Shown here one piece after another: positions 1-6,954 of a DNA stretch of 9,001 nt. The first letter of the stretch is position 1; each line of letters begins with the position of its first letter. The position numbers were made by a program, and so were the translations under genes. The notes under the pieces were generated by a model that saw only the letters and a program-made list of their open reading frames with translations, was not told where the DNA came from and searched no databases. This stretch comes from Campylobacteraceae bacterium (GTDB taxonomy: Bacteria > Campylobacterota > Campylobacteria > Campylobacterales > Sulfurospirillaceae): contig JALVAU010000183.1 in the NCBI GenBank assembly GCA_027011025.1, positions 1-9,001 on the forward strand. Direction: 5' to 3'.

Positions 1-775
1 ATTCTATATATATCGTCTCGGGAAGTCTCATGATAACTCCCTTTTCCATAAATCGCCTCTTAATTCTTTTTTGCATAAACTCTTCAGCTAATGCCAAATG
101 ATACTTTGAATTTACACCCATAAAAGTATCTTTGTCTATCTTGATTGCTTTAATTTTTATATTTTGTTTATTTGCAATTTTTATTAAGTCAGTTATATAA
201 TACTCTTTTTGCTGATTGGTATTTGTGAGTTTTTTTAGATTTTCTTTTAAAAAATCTGAATCAAACAGATATACCCCTGCATTTACCTCTTTTATCTCTT
301 TTTGTTGCTCTGTTGCATCTTTCTCTTCAACTATCATATCTGCATTGCTGTTTTTATCCATAATCACTCTGCCATATCCTGTAGGATTTTTACAACTAAA
401 AAAGCTCATTGTTACTTTGTGATTTTCTTGTGTAAAAGGGAGTATATCTTTTGCTTCAAGTAGGGGCATATCTCCATTCAAAACCAAAACTTTTTTATAT
501 TTTGGATTTAACTCTCTTAGTGCTCCGCCGGTACCTGGAAAATTTTTGACATCTTGAATTTTAAATTTTATATCATCAAAGTATTTTTCCATCTTCTCTT
601 GTATGAGATTTGCTTCATGGTAGAGTATGACTGTTATATCGTCACTCACTTTTTTTGACTCTTTAATTATATAATACAGCATCTCATAACCGCTTATTTT
701 ATGTAAAACTTTTGGAAGTTTGGATTTCATCCTTGTACCAAAACCAGCAGCCATGATGGCAATTGATATATTCAT
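1..775 (-). CDS. glmU: Bifunctional GlmU (GlcNAc-1-P uridylyltransferase / GlcN-1-P acetyltransferase), N-terminal 258 residues, cut by window edge
   Basis: GlmU makes UDP-N-acetylglucosamine, the precursor of peptidoglycan and lipid A, in the cytoplasm. The minus-strand frame starts at ATG 775 and stays open to base 1. Seen: the nucleotidyltransferase signature AIMAAGFGTRMKSKLPKVLH (residues 6-25) with Arg15 and Lys22, matching E. coli Arg18 and Lys25; PGTGGALRE; NGDMPLL with the metal-binding Asp102 (E. coli Asp105); YGRV; EEKDAT; and GVNSK with Asn222 (E. coli Asn227). This is a complete uridylyltransferase domain. The last residues visible (EKGVIMRLPETIYIE) align with the start of the left-handed beta-helix, so the acetyltransferase half lies beyond the left edge. 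The start is supported by TAGGAGAG 8 bases upstream. It is divergent from motA-motB-fliP; glmU beside fliP is a neighbourhood I recall from Campylobacter and Helicobacter. A stand-alone uridylyltransferase is possible but less likely. Confidence 0.95.
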   Translation of the reverse strand, partial: MNISIAIMAAGFGTRMKSKLPKVLHKISGYEMLYYIIKESKKVSDDITVILYHEANLIQEKMEKYFDDIKFKIQDVKNFPGTGGALRELNPKYKKVLVLNGDMPLLEAKDILPFTQENHKVTMSFFSCKNPTGYGRVIMDKNSNADMIVEEKDATEQQKEIKEVNAGVYLFDSDFLKENLKKLTNTNQQKEYYITDLIKIANKQNIKIKAIKIDKDTFMGVNSKYHLALAEEFMQKRIKRRFMEKGVIMRLPETIYIE

Positions 776-788
776 ATATTTACTCTCC

Positions 789-815
789 TAAAATATCTAC
801 ATAAATGTCCGATAT
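789..815 (+). promoter_or_regulatory. Candidate sigma-28 (FliA) promoter for motA-motB-fliP
   Basis: TAAA (789-792), exactly 15 bases, then TCCGATAT (808-815). The flagellar sigma factor FliA consensus in enterics is TAAA-N15-GCCGATAA, and epsilonproteobacterial sigma-28 promoters share a CGATAT-like -10. Seven of the first eight specified positions (TAAA, CCGA) plus TA fit; the first base of the -10 (T for G) and the last (T for A) differ. The orientation is towards motA, giving a leader of roughly 110 bases. Motor genes are classic FliA targets. It is inferred from spacing and sequence; the site lies inside the glmU leader. Confidence 0.45.
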
Positions 816-841
816 TCTAGCCAAAGTTTGTTTTATACCAA
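814..841 (-). promoter_or_regulatory. Candidate sigma-70 promoter for glmU
   Basis: Read on the minus strand: TTGGTA (836-841), a 16-base spacer, then TAGAAT (814-819). The -10 has one mismatch to consensus and the -35 is moderate. Transcription would start about 30 bases before the glmU ATG. It overlaps the plus-strand sigma-28-like element at 789-815, so the two would share DNA. This is motif matching only. Confidence 0.35.
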
Positions 842-863
842 ATTAAATGGATTACAGAGGGCT

Positions 864-885
864 AGATGATTAGATTTAATCATCT
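864..885. promoter_or_regulatory. 9-bp perfect inverted repeat in the motA leader
   Basis: AGATGATTA (864-872), loop GATT, TAATCATCT (877-885), followed on the plus strand by more T (885-888). The arms match perfectly. It lies between the sigma-28-like promoter and motA. It could be an operator, or a weak hairpin with a short U tract acting in the motA leader. The stem is AT-rich, so it would be only moderately stable as RNA. No function can be assigned from sequence. Confidence 0.4.
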
Positions 886-934
886 TTTAACCCAAATAAA
901 CATAAAATAGTACAGTTATTTTAAAGGTTAAAAT

Positions 935-1699
935 ATGGATTTAGGAACCGTCGTTGGTTTAGTGCTGACTTTAGCACTTCTTTTTGGTGCAATGGCTATG
1001 GGTGTAGGTATAGGTCCTTATATCGATATACCTTCAGTTTTGATTGTATTTGGTGGTACTACAGGTGTTCTTCTCATGGGCTTCAAGATGGAGCAGATGA
1101 AGAGCATGGCCAAGTTTTTTATGATCTCAATCAAACCTCCGCAAGAAGATGTAGCTGAGCTAATCAAAAAAATGGTTGAATACTCAACAAAAGCTAGAAG
1201 AGATGGTATATTAGCACTTGAAGCGGATGCAAATAGTGAAACAAATGAATTTTTAAAAAAGGGACTCTCTATGGCAGTTGATGGTAATGAACCAGATACT
1301 ATAAGAGATTTGCTTGAGATAGACATGGATCAAACAAGTGAAAGACATAAGGCAAATGCTCAAATTTTTGAGCAAATAGGTGGATATTCCGGCGCTATGG
1401 GTATGATTGGAACACTTATCGGTCTTGTTGCAATGCTTCTAAATATGTCAGATCCCTCTGCAATTGGTCCTTCTATGGCTGTCGCATTGCTTACGACGAT
1501 GTATGGTGCTATGATTGGAAATATCTTCGGTGGTCCAGTAGCAAATATTTTACTCATAAGAGATAGTGATGAAGTGCTAGTAAAGACTTTGATTTTAGAA
1601 GGAATCATGGCCATACAATCTGGTGACAACCCAAGAACACTAGAGGGAAAGCTTCTGTCTTTCTTGCCTCCAAAAGATAGAGAAAGTCAATTTAACTAG
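935..1699 (+). CDS. motA: Flagellar stator protein MotA, PomA-like (probably sodium-type)
   Basis: MotA and MotB form the inner-membrane stator that turns ion flow into flagellar torque. The 254-residue length is normal. Four membrane segments are visible at about 4-24, 31-51, 152-172 and 177-205, with a large cytoplasmic loop between the second and third. The loop has the torque residues Arg88/Arg89 and Glu96 (PomA Arg88, Lys89, Glu96). GMIGTLIGLVAML (residues 156-168) and GPSMAVALLTTMYGAM (178-193) are close to Vibrio PomA, including Thr160 and the Thr187-Thr188 pair near the ion path, and Asp31 is kept. The C-terminal NPRTLEGKL...SQFN resembles epsilonproteobacterial MotA. The start is ATG with AAAGG 7 bases upstream. 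It is first in the operon, 8 bases before motB. TolQ/ExbB relatives are shorter and lack this layout. Confidence 0.95.
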   Translation: MDLGTVVGLVLTLALLFGAMAMGVGIGPYIDIPSVLIVFGGTTGVLLMGFKMEQMKSMAKFFMISIKPPQEDVAELIKKMVEYSTKARRDGILALEADANSETNEFLKKGLSMAVDGNEPDTIRDLLEIDMDQTSERHKANAQIFEQIGGYSGAMGMIGTLIGLVAMLLNMSDPSAIGPSMAVALLTTMYGAMIGNIFGGPVANILLIRDSDEVLVKTLILEGIMAIQSGDNPRTLEGKLLSFLPPKDRESQFN

Positions 1700-1707
1700 G
1701 ATGATTT

Positions 1708-2499
1708 ATGGGTAAAAAAGCAAAACCTTGTGATTGTCCAAAATGTATGCCAGAGTGGTTGGCCGCATTTGGTGATCTCATGTCTCTCCTTTTGTGTTTT
1801 TTTGTTTTACTCCTCTCAATGTCAACAATGGATGCAAAAAAAATACAAGAGGCTATAGGCTCACTTGCAGGTGCTCTAAGTGTACTAGAGGGCGGTAGCA
1901 AGATGGATATAAGCAGAGAAAAACAACAACAGATACAAACAGCAAGTGCTAAGAGCAAAGAGGACACAACAAACTCTATTAGCAATGCAATGAGCAGAAC
2001 AATCAAAGAGGTAAATGAGATATTAAAAGCAACAGGCTCTCCTCAAGTAACACTAGAAGAGGCAGAGAGTGGTTTTACGATAAGGCTTCCGGGCGCACTT
2101 CTGTTTAAACAGGGTTCTGCTCAAATCGAAAATCAAGATGCTATACTTTTTTTAAAAAGAATAGCTCTTATAATTGAGAGATTACCTGAAAATTTGCGCA
2201 TTAATGTTGTTGGTTACACAGACAATGTTATGCCAGATGTAAAATCCCCATATAGAGATAATTGGGATCTGTCCACAGCTAGAGGGGTAAGTGTTGTCAA
2301 AGAGTTAATAAAAGACAAAATTTCACCAAAGAGACTAATGGCAGGGGGGAAAGCTCAATATGACCCTATTGCATCAAATGCAACCAAAGAGGGTAGGGCT
2401 AAAAATCGTAGAGTAGAGCTAAGATTTTATTCTTCAAGCAACAAAGATAAAAGTAGAGCTCAAAAAAGTATTTTAGATATGAAAAAGCAAGAGAAGTAA
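1708..2499 (+). CDS. motB: Flagellar stator protein MotB, PomB-like, with peptidoglycan-binding OmpA domain
   Basis: MotB anchors the stator to peptidoglycan and carries the ion-binding aspartate. The 263 residues show a short cytoplasmic tail with CDCPKC (8-13), one membrane helix (about 18-38) with FGDLMSLLLCFFVLLLSMS and Asp23, the expected ion-coordinating residue (PomB Asp24), then a plug/linker rich in K, E and Q (about 40-115). An OmpA/MotB C-terminal domain follows (about 120-240): FKQGSAQI, NVVGYTDN, the peptidoglycan-binding stretch WDLSTARGVSVVKELI (186-201) and KNRRVELRF (232-240). The helix matches sodium-type PomB (ADLMSLLMCFFVLLLS) rather than proton-type MotB (ADFVTAMMAFF). 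The ATG has AGGA 6 bases upstream, overlapping the motA stop codon, so the two are translated as a pair. Confidence 0.95.
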   Translation: MGKKAKPCDCPKCMPEWLAAFGDLMSLLLCFFVLLLSMSTMDAKKIQEAIGSLAGALSVLEGGSKMDISREKQQQIQTASAKSKEDTTNSISNAMSRTIKEVNEILKATGSPQVTLEEAESGFTIRLPGALLFKQGSAQIENQDAILFLKRIALIIERLPENLRINVVGYTDNVMPDVKSPYRDNWDLSTARGVSVVKELIKDKISPKRLMAGGKAQYDPIASNATKEGRAKNRRVELRFYSSSNKDKSRAQKSILDMKKQEK

Positions 2500-3234
2500 T
2501 TGAAAAAAAGCATATTTTTTACTCTTTTGCTATTACCTGTTTTCTTTTTTGGAGCAGACTCAATTCCAACTGTCAATCTTTCATTAAGTGCACCAACAAG
2601 CCCAGAACAGTTGGTGACTAGCTTAAACCTTCTTGTTATACTAACTGTTCTTGTTATTGCACCCTCTATTCTATTTATGATGACAAGTTTTCTAAGACTT
2701 GTCATAGTATTTTCATTTTTGAGGCAAGCGTTAGGAACTCAACAAATGCCTCCAAGTAATATCTTGGTTTCCTTGGCTCTTATCCTCACATTTTTTATAA
2801 TGGAACCTGTTGCAACTAAATCATACAATACAGCTATAAAACCATATTTAGCTAAACAGATAGGATACCAAGAAGCTTTCACAAAGTCTGTTGAGCCTTT
2901 CAAATCATTTATGATAAGAAATACAAGAGAAAAAGACTTGGCACTTTTTTTTAGAATTAGAAAAATCCAAAATCCAAAAAATATAGAAGATGTACCTCTA
3001 AGTGTGGCAGCTCCTGCTTTCATGATAAGCGAATTAAAGACCGCCTTTGAGATAGGCTTTTTATTATACTTACCATTTCTAGTCATCGATATGGTTGTGG
3101 CATCAGTCTTGATGAGTATGGGTATGATGATGTTGCCTCCTGTTATGATCTCTTTACCATTTAAACTTTTAATATTCGTTCTAGTGGATGGGTGGAATCT
3201 GTTAGTAGGAAGTTTGGTTGCAAGTTTTCACTAA
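2500..3234 (+). CDS. fliP: Flagellar type III export gate protein FliP
   Basis: FliP is a core part of the FliPQR export gate in the inner membrane at the flagellar base. The 244-residue length is typical. Seen: a signal peptide (MKKSIFFTLLLLPVFFFGA, about 1-19), which is normal for FliP; membrane segments at about 41-63, 86-104, 183-205 and 210-237; the motif MTSFLRLVIVFSFLRQALGT (61-80); and the FliP signature PAFMISELKTAFEIGF (172-187) with LPPVMISLPFKL and the ending LVDGWNLLVGSL. The start is TTG directly after the motB TAA, with no gap; a purine-rich AGAGAAG inside the end of motB is the only ribosome-binding signal, so translation is probably coupled. No ATG exists nearby in this frame, and the signal peptide fixes the start. 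Frame and length are intact. Confidence 0.95.
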   Translation: MKKSIFFTLLLLPVFFFGADSIPTVNLSLSAPTSPEQLVTSLNLLVILTVLVIAPSILFMMTSFLRLVIVFSFLRQALGTQQMPPSNILVSLALILTFFIMEPVATKSYNTAIKPYLAKQIGYQEAFTKSVEPFKSFMIRNTREKDLALFFRIRKIQNPKNIEDVPLSVAAPAFMISELKTAFEIGFLLYLPFLVIDMVVASVLMSMGMMMLPPVMISLPFKLLIFVLVDGWNLLVGSLVASFH

Positions 3235-3411
3235 ATCTACCAATTCCCGCATCTAAGCACCTAACAAAAAGAACACCAAAGCACAAGATTATAACTTTCC
3301 AGAAGAGCAATATATATTTAGCACTATATGGTTGTTCACGGCAATTCAACTTTAATATTTCATCAAGGAGAGTTTGATTTTTTCTCTAAATTTAGCTAAA
3401 AAAGTGTAAAA
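3235..3411 (+). other. Non-coding gap before metH with an rRNA-5'-end-like block
   Basis: This 177-base gap follows fliP. Bases 3241-3300 are A/C-rich with few T, unlike other spacers in the window. Bases 3367-3378 read GGAGAGTTTGAT, identical to the start of epsilonproteobacterial 16S rRNA (GGAGAGTTTGATCCTGGCTC), but the match ends at the following bases (TTTTTC). It could be a leftover of a ribosomal operon leader, or chance. The perfect palindrome TTTAGCTAAA (3391-3400) follows. No convincing terminator for fliP is seen. Short open frames across this gap have no ribosome-binding site and are not called. Confidence 0.4.
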
Positions 3412-3412
3412 T
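3407..3412 (+). promoter_or_regulatory. Candidate -10 element for metH
   Basis: TGTAAAAT contains TAAAAT (3407-3412) preceded by TG-like sequence; no good -35 is present at the right distance, which is common in this phylum. If used, RNA would begin near 3418-3420, just before the AGGA and TTG at 3436 and after the TTG at 3412, which supports the downstream start for metH. Confidence 0.3.
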
Positions 3413-3425
3413 TGGAAAAATATTT

Positions 3426-3429
3426 AGGA
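3426..3429 (+). promoter_or_regulatory. Ribosome-binding site that decides the metH start
   Basis: AGGA lies 6 bases before TTG 3436. The alternative in-frame TTG at 3412 has only GTGTAAAA before it, without a Shine-Dalgarno match. No ATG occurs in frame before residue 12 of the chosen protein. Confidence 0.6.
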
Positions 3430-3435
3430 AAAAAA

Positions 3436-6400
3436 TTGAAAATTGAAGAATTAATTAAACAAAAAGTGATGATATTAGATGGCGCTATGGGTACACAGAT
3501 ACAAAATACTGATATACCCGTTGCTGCATGGAGTGGATTAGAGGGTTGTAATGAACTTTTGAATTCTACATGTGCAGATGTAATAAGCAACATACATAAA
3601 GCTTATCTAAGAGCAGGCGCAGACACTATAAAAACAAATACTTTTGGTGCACTTCCTTGGGTATTAAGCGACTATGGTATCGGTTCTCGCACATTTGAAT
3701 TAGCAAAAGATGGTGCAAAAATAGCCAAAGAAGCTTGTATGGAATTTTCTAGTGATGAAAAACCTCGTTTTTGTGCAGGATCTTTGGGGCCGGGAACAAA
3801 ACTACCCTCATTAGGACATATTGGCTATGATGAGATGTATGAAGGGTATAAAATTGCAGCATTAGGGCTCATAGAGGGGGGAGCTGATCTTTTCTTGCTT
3901 GAAACTGCACAAGATCCATTGCAAATCAAAGCAGCCCTGCATGCTATAAACGATGCTCAATTGACTGATGGAAAAAAACTACCAATTATGGTCTCTGTCA
4001 CCATAGAGCTTAGCGGCACTATGCTCATAGGAACAGATGCTATAACGATAGCTACTATATTGGAACCTTTTGATATATTGAGTTTAGGTTTTAACTGCGG
4101 TACAGGACCAGAACAGGTTAAAAAACATGTTAAGACATTAAGCCAGATATGGGGTAAGCCCATAAGTGTACATGCAAATGCAGGGCTTCCTCAAAATAGG
4201 GGAGGCCATAGTTTTTACCCAATGGGACCAAAAGAGTTTACAGATTTGCAAGAGAGTTTTTTGGGGTTTCATGGGGTTAGTATTTTGGGAGGATGTTGTG
4301 GTACAACCCCGCAACATATACTAGAACTCTCAAAAAGAGTAGGGGATAAAACCCCTCTTTGTCCAAGCGGCAAACATGCCACCTCTTTGGCTTCGCTCTT
4401 TGAAACCAGAACAATCAAACAAGACCCGGCACCATTTTTAATAGGAGAAAGAAGCAACGCTACAGGATCAAAAGCATTTAGAGAGCTTTTATTGGCTGAA
4501 GATTACGATGGTACACTATCTGTTGCTCAACAGCAAGTACGAAGTGGTGCTCACGGCATAGATGTGAGCGTTGGATTTGCAGGAAGGGATGAAAGCAGAG
4601 ATATGAGGGAAGTTGTAAGCAGATACAACAGTAAAATATCTCTACCGCTCATGCCGGACACTACTCAGCTTCATGCTCTCGAAGTCTCTTTGAAACATAT
4701 AGGCGGAAAACCAATCATCAACTCTGTTAATCTTGAAGATGGTATAGAAAAATTTGACAAAGTGTGTTCTTTAGCAAAAAAATTTGGTTGTGCTCTTGTC
4801 TGTTTAACCATAGATGAGAAAGGTATGGCAAAAACAAAAGAGCAAAAAATTTCAATTGCACAAAGAATTTATGATTTAGCTACACAAAAACATGGTTTAG
4901 ACTCTCGCGATTTGGTTTTTGATCTACTTACCTTTACAGTTGGAAGTGGCGATGAAGAGTATTTTACCGCTGCTATTGATGTCATAGATGCTATAAGCCA
5001 ATTTCATCAAATGCACCCTGAAGTAGGTTTTGTTTTGGGGATTTCAAATATCTCATTTGGATTAGCCAAACATGCTAGAGAGTATCTAAATTCTGTTTTT
5101 TTACACCATTGTGTCAAGGCAGGGCTTAGCATGGCAATTGTAAATGTAAAAAATACGATTCCTATGCATAAGATAAGTGATGAGCAGAAGAAGGTATGTG
5201 AAGATCTCCTTTTTAATAATAGAGAAGAAGGGGATCCACTTTTTAAATTTATAGAGTACTTTGAAGAGGTAAAAGAGACTAATCAAGAAGAGGAAGATGA
5301 GGCATTTGATGCTCTTGGCACCGAGGATAAACTAAAAAAATTACTCATAGACGGCGACAAAGAGAGAATGATGCCACTATTAGTAAAAGCAAAAGATGAG
5401 ATAGATGCTCAAATAATAGTAAACAAGATACTTATAGATGCTATGAAAGTAGTAGGTGAGCTTTTTGGAAGTGGTCAGATGCAACTCCCATTTGTTCTCC
5501 AAAGTGCAGAGGTGATGAAAGCTAGTGTTGATTACCTAAACCCATATTTGCCAAAAATTGAAAAAGAGAGTGAAACTACCTTGATATTGGGTACTGTAAA
5601 AGGTGATGTGCATGATGTAGGCAAAAATCTCGTAGATATCATCCTCTCTAATAATGGTTTTAAAGTTATAAACATAGGTATAAAAGCAGATATAGATGAT
5701 TTTATAAAGACATATAATGAGCATAAAGCTACAGCCATAGGGATGAGTGGTTTGCTTGTAAAGTCCACAAATGTCATGAAAGAGAACCTTGAAAAACTTC
5801 AAGCCATTGGTTTAAAAGTTCCAATTTTGCTAGGCGGTGCTGCTCTAACAGATAGTTTCATAGAAAATTATTGCAGACCTATATATGATGGTCCTATATT
5901 TTACTGTAAAGATGCTTTTGAAGGAATAGAAGCTATGAGTAGAATAGAAAAAGGTAATTTTAACACTGATTTTGGAAGAAAAAAAGAGATAAAAGTTGAA
6001 AAAAAAGAGATAAAAGAGTTAGAGCCTATTCCTGAGTACGATAAGATAAAAATGCCAAGCCGAGATATAGATATACCGATACCTCCTTTTTGGGGTAGAA
6101 GAGTGATAAAAGAGGGGATAAGTGATATAGCTTTTGAATGGATAAACCATAAGTTACTATTTTCAAGAGCATGGGGTTATAGCGCAAAAGGCATGAGTAA
6201 AGAGGAGAGAGCAAAGCAAAGAGATGATGTTTTGTGGCCTCTGTATGAAAAAATCAAGGCAGAAGTACAAAAAAAAGAGCTTTTTGACCCGACTATTATC
6301 TATGGATATTATCCTTGCAGAAGAGATAAAAACAAGCTACATATACTAAGTCCAAAGAGAGGTTTTTTCAAAAAAGAGGATGTCAATACAGAGGTTTTAA

Positions 6401-6900
6401 AAGAGGAGGATATACTCTATACACTCGATTTTCCAAGACAAAGAAAAAAACCTTATAGATGTTTAAGTGACTTTTTTGCCAATGATAGAGATGATGTAGT
6501 AGCATTTACATGTGTCAGTGCAGGTTCAGAGTTTAGCAAGTATGAACAGGAGTTGTATAAAAAAGGAGAGTTTAAAGAGTACCATCTGATTCATGGCCTA
6601 AGTGTTGAAATAGCAGAGGCTCTCGCTGAAGTAGCTCACAAGCAGATCAGGTTGGATCTTGGTATCGCCCAAAATGAAAAACACTCCTTAAAAGATGTTC
6701 AAATGAGAGCGTATCAGGGATGTCGCTACTCTTTTGGATATCCTGCTTGTCCAGATTTAAGTGACTCAAAAGTGATATTTGACCTTCTTCATCCTGAAGA
6801 GTTTGGCATAGAATTAAGCGAAACCTTTCAAATTCACCCAGAACAAAGTACAACCGCTATGGTACTACATCATAGAGAAGCTTTATACTTTAGCATATAG
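3436..6900 (+). CDS. metH: Cobalamin-dependent methionine synthase MetH
   Basis: MetH moves a methyl group from 5-methyltetrahydrofolate to homocysteine through methylcobalamin. The 1154 residues contain all modules: the homocysteine domain with DGAMGTQIQ and zinc ligands Cys221 (GFNCGTG) and Cys287/Cys288 (GGCCGTT); the pterin domain from GERSNATGSKAF, with QQVRSGAHGIDV; a helical cap followed by the B12 domain with DVHDVG (Asp724, His726, Gly729) and GMSGLLVKS (Ser771, Ser777), then LLGGAAL; and the SAM-binding activation domain with GYPACPD (1101-1107) after Arg1097. It ends at YFSI, where E. coli MetH (1227 residues) goes on for about 30 more. A Lys/Glu-rich linker precedes the activation domain. 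The start is TTG 3436, with AGGA 6 bases upstream; TTG 3412, which would add 8 residues, is less likely. No SAM, SAH or cobalamin riboswitch is recognisable upstream. Confidence 0.96.
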   Translation: MKIEELIKQKVMILDGAMGTQIQNTDIPVAAWSGLEGCNELLNSTCADVISNIHKAYLRAGADTIKTNTFGALPWVLSDYGIGSRTFELAKDGAKIAKEACMEFSSDEKPRFCAGSLGPGTKLPSLGHIGYDEMYEGYKIAALGLIEGGADLFLLETAQDPLQIKAALHAINDAQLTDGKKLPIMVSVTIELSGTMLIGTDAITIATILEPFDILSLGFNCGTGPEQVKKHVKTLSQIWGKPISVHANAGLPQNRGGHSFYPMGPKEFTDLQESFLGFHGVSILGGCCGTTPQHILELSKRVGDKTPLCPSGKHATSLASLFETRTIKQDPAPFLIGERSNATGSKAFRELLLAEDYDGTLSVAQQQVRSGAHGIDVSVGFAGRDESRDMREVVSRYNSKISLPLMPDTTQLHALEVSLKHIGGKPIINSVNLEDGIEKFDKVCSLAKKFGCALVCLTIDEKGMAKTKEQKISIAQRIYDLATQKHGLDSRDLVFDLLTFTVGSGDEEYFTAAIDVIDAISQFHQMHPEVGFVLGISNISFGLAKHAREYLNSVFLHHCVKAGLSMAIVNVKNTIPMHKISDEQKKVCEDLLFNNREEGDPLFKFIEYFEEVKETNQEEEDEAFDALGTEDKLKKLLIDGDKERMMPLLVKAKDEIDAQIIVNKILIDAMKVVGELFGSGQMQLPFVLQSAEVMKASVDYLNPYLPKIEKESETTLILGTVKGDVHDVGKNLVDIILSNNGFKVINIGIKADIDDFIKTYNEHKATAIGMSGLLVKSTNVMKENLEKLQAIGLKVPILLGGAALTDSFIENYCRPIYDGPIFYCKDAFEGIEAMSRIEKGNFNTDFGRKKEIKVEKKEIKELEPIPEYDKIKMPSRDIDIPIPPFWGRRVIKEGISDIAFEWINHKLLFSRAWGYSAKGMSKEERAKQRDDVLWPLYEKIKAEVQKKELFDPTIIYGYYPCRRDKNKLHILSPKRGFFKKEDVNTEVLKEEDILYTLDFPRQRKKPYRCLSDFFANDRDDVVAFTCVSAGSEFSKYEQELYKKGEFKEYHLIHGLSVEIAEALAEVAHKQIRLDLGIAQNEKHSLKDVQMRAYQGCRYSFGYPACPDLSDSKVIFDLLHPEEFGIELSETFQIHPEQSTTAMVLHHREALYFSI

Positions 6901-6917
6901 AAATATCTCTATACAGC

Positions 6918-6954
6918 ATAACCAAGATATTAAGTCCATCAATATCTTGGTTAT
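6918..6954. terminator. Bidirectional hairpin between convergent metH and ribBA
   Basis: Perfect 14-bp arms ATAACCAAGATATT (6918-6931) and AATATCTTGGTTAT (6941-6954) with a 9-base loop. It sits in the 62-base gap between the two stop codons, the usual place for a shared terminator. Neither side has a proper run of U after the stem, so termination may be inefficient, or the stem may mainly protect the RNA 3' ends. Confidence 0.65.

Noticed and set aside
216..422. Plus-strand open frame opposite glmU
   Set aside because: It is the reverse of conserved GlmU coding sequence, including the metal-binding loop region, and its Ser/Phe-rich product is an antisense artefact.
776..934. Sigma-54 promoter for the flagellar operon
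   Set aside because: No TGGCA-N7-TTGC pair with proper -24/-12 spacing is seen in either orientation; a sigma-28-type element fits better.
1018..2006. Minus-strand open frames opposite motA and motB
   Set aside because: They mirror strongly recognisable genes, have Ser/Ile-rich low-complexity products typical of antisense frames, and show no ribosome sites.
3192..3377. Short plus- and minus-strand open frames across the fliP-metH gap
   Set aside because: They overlap fliP out of frame, have no ribosome-binding sites and no recognisable domains; the gap is better read as non-coding.
3235..3435. SAM, SAH or cobalamin riboswitch before metH
   Set aside because: None of the conserved box sequences of these riboswitches was found, and the candidate promoter leaves a leader of under 20 bases.
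5532..5802. Overlapping minus-strand open frames opposite the MetH cobalamin domain
   Set aside because: The plus strand encodes the conserved B12-binding motifs here; the antisense products match nothing known to me.
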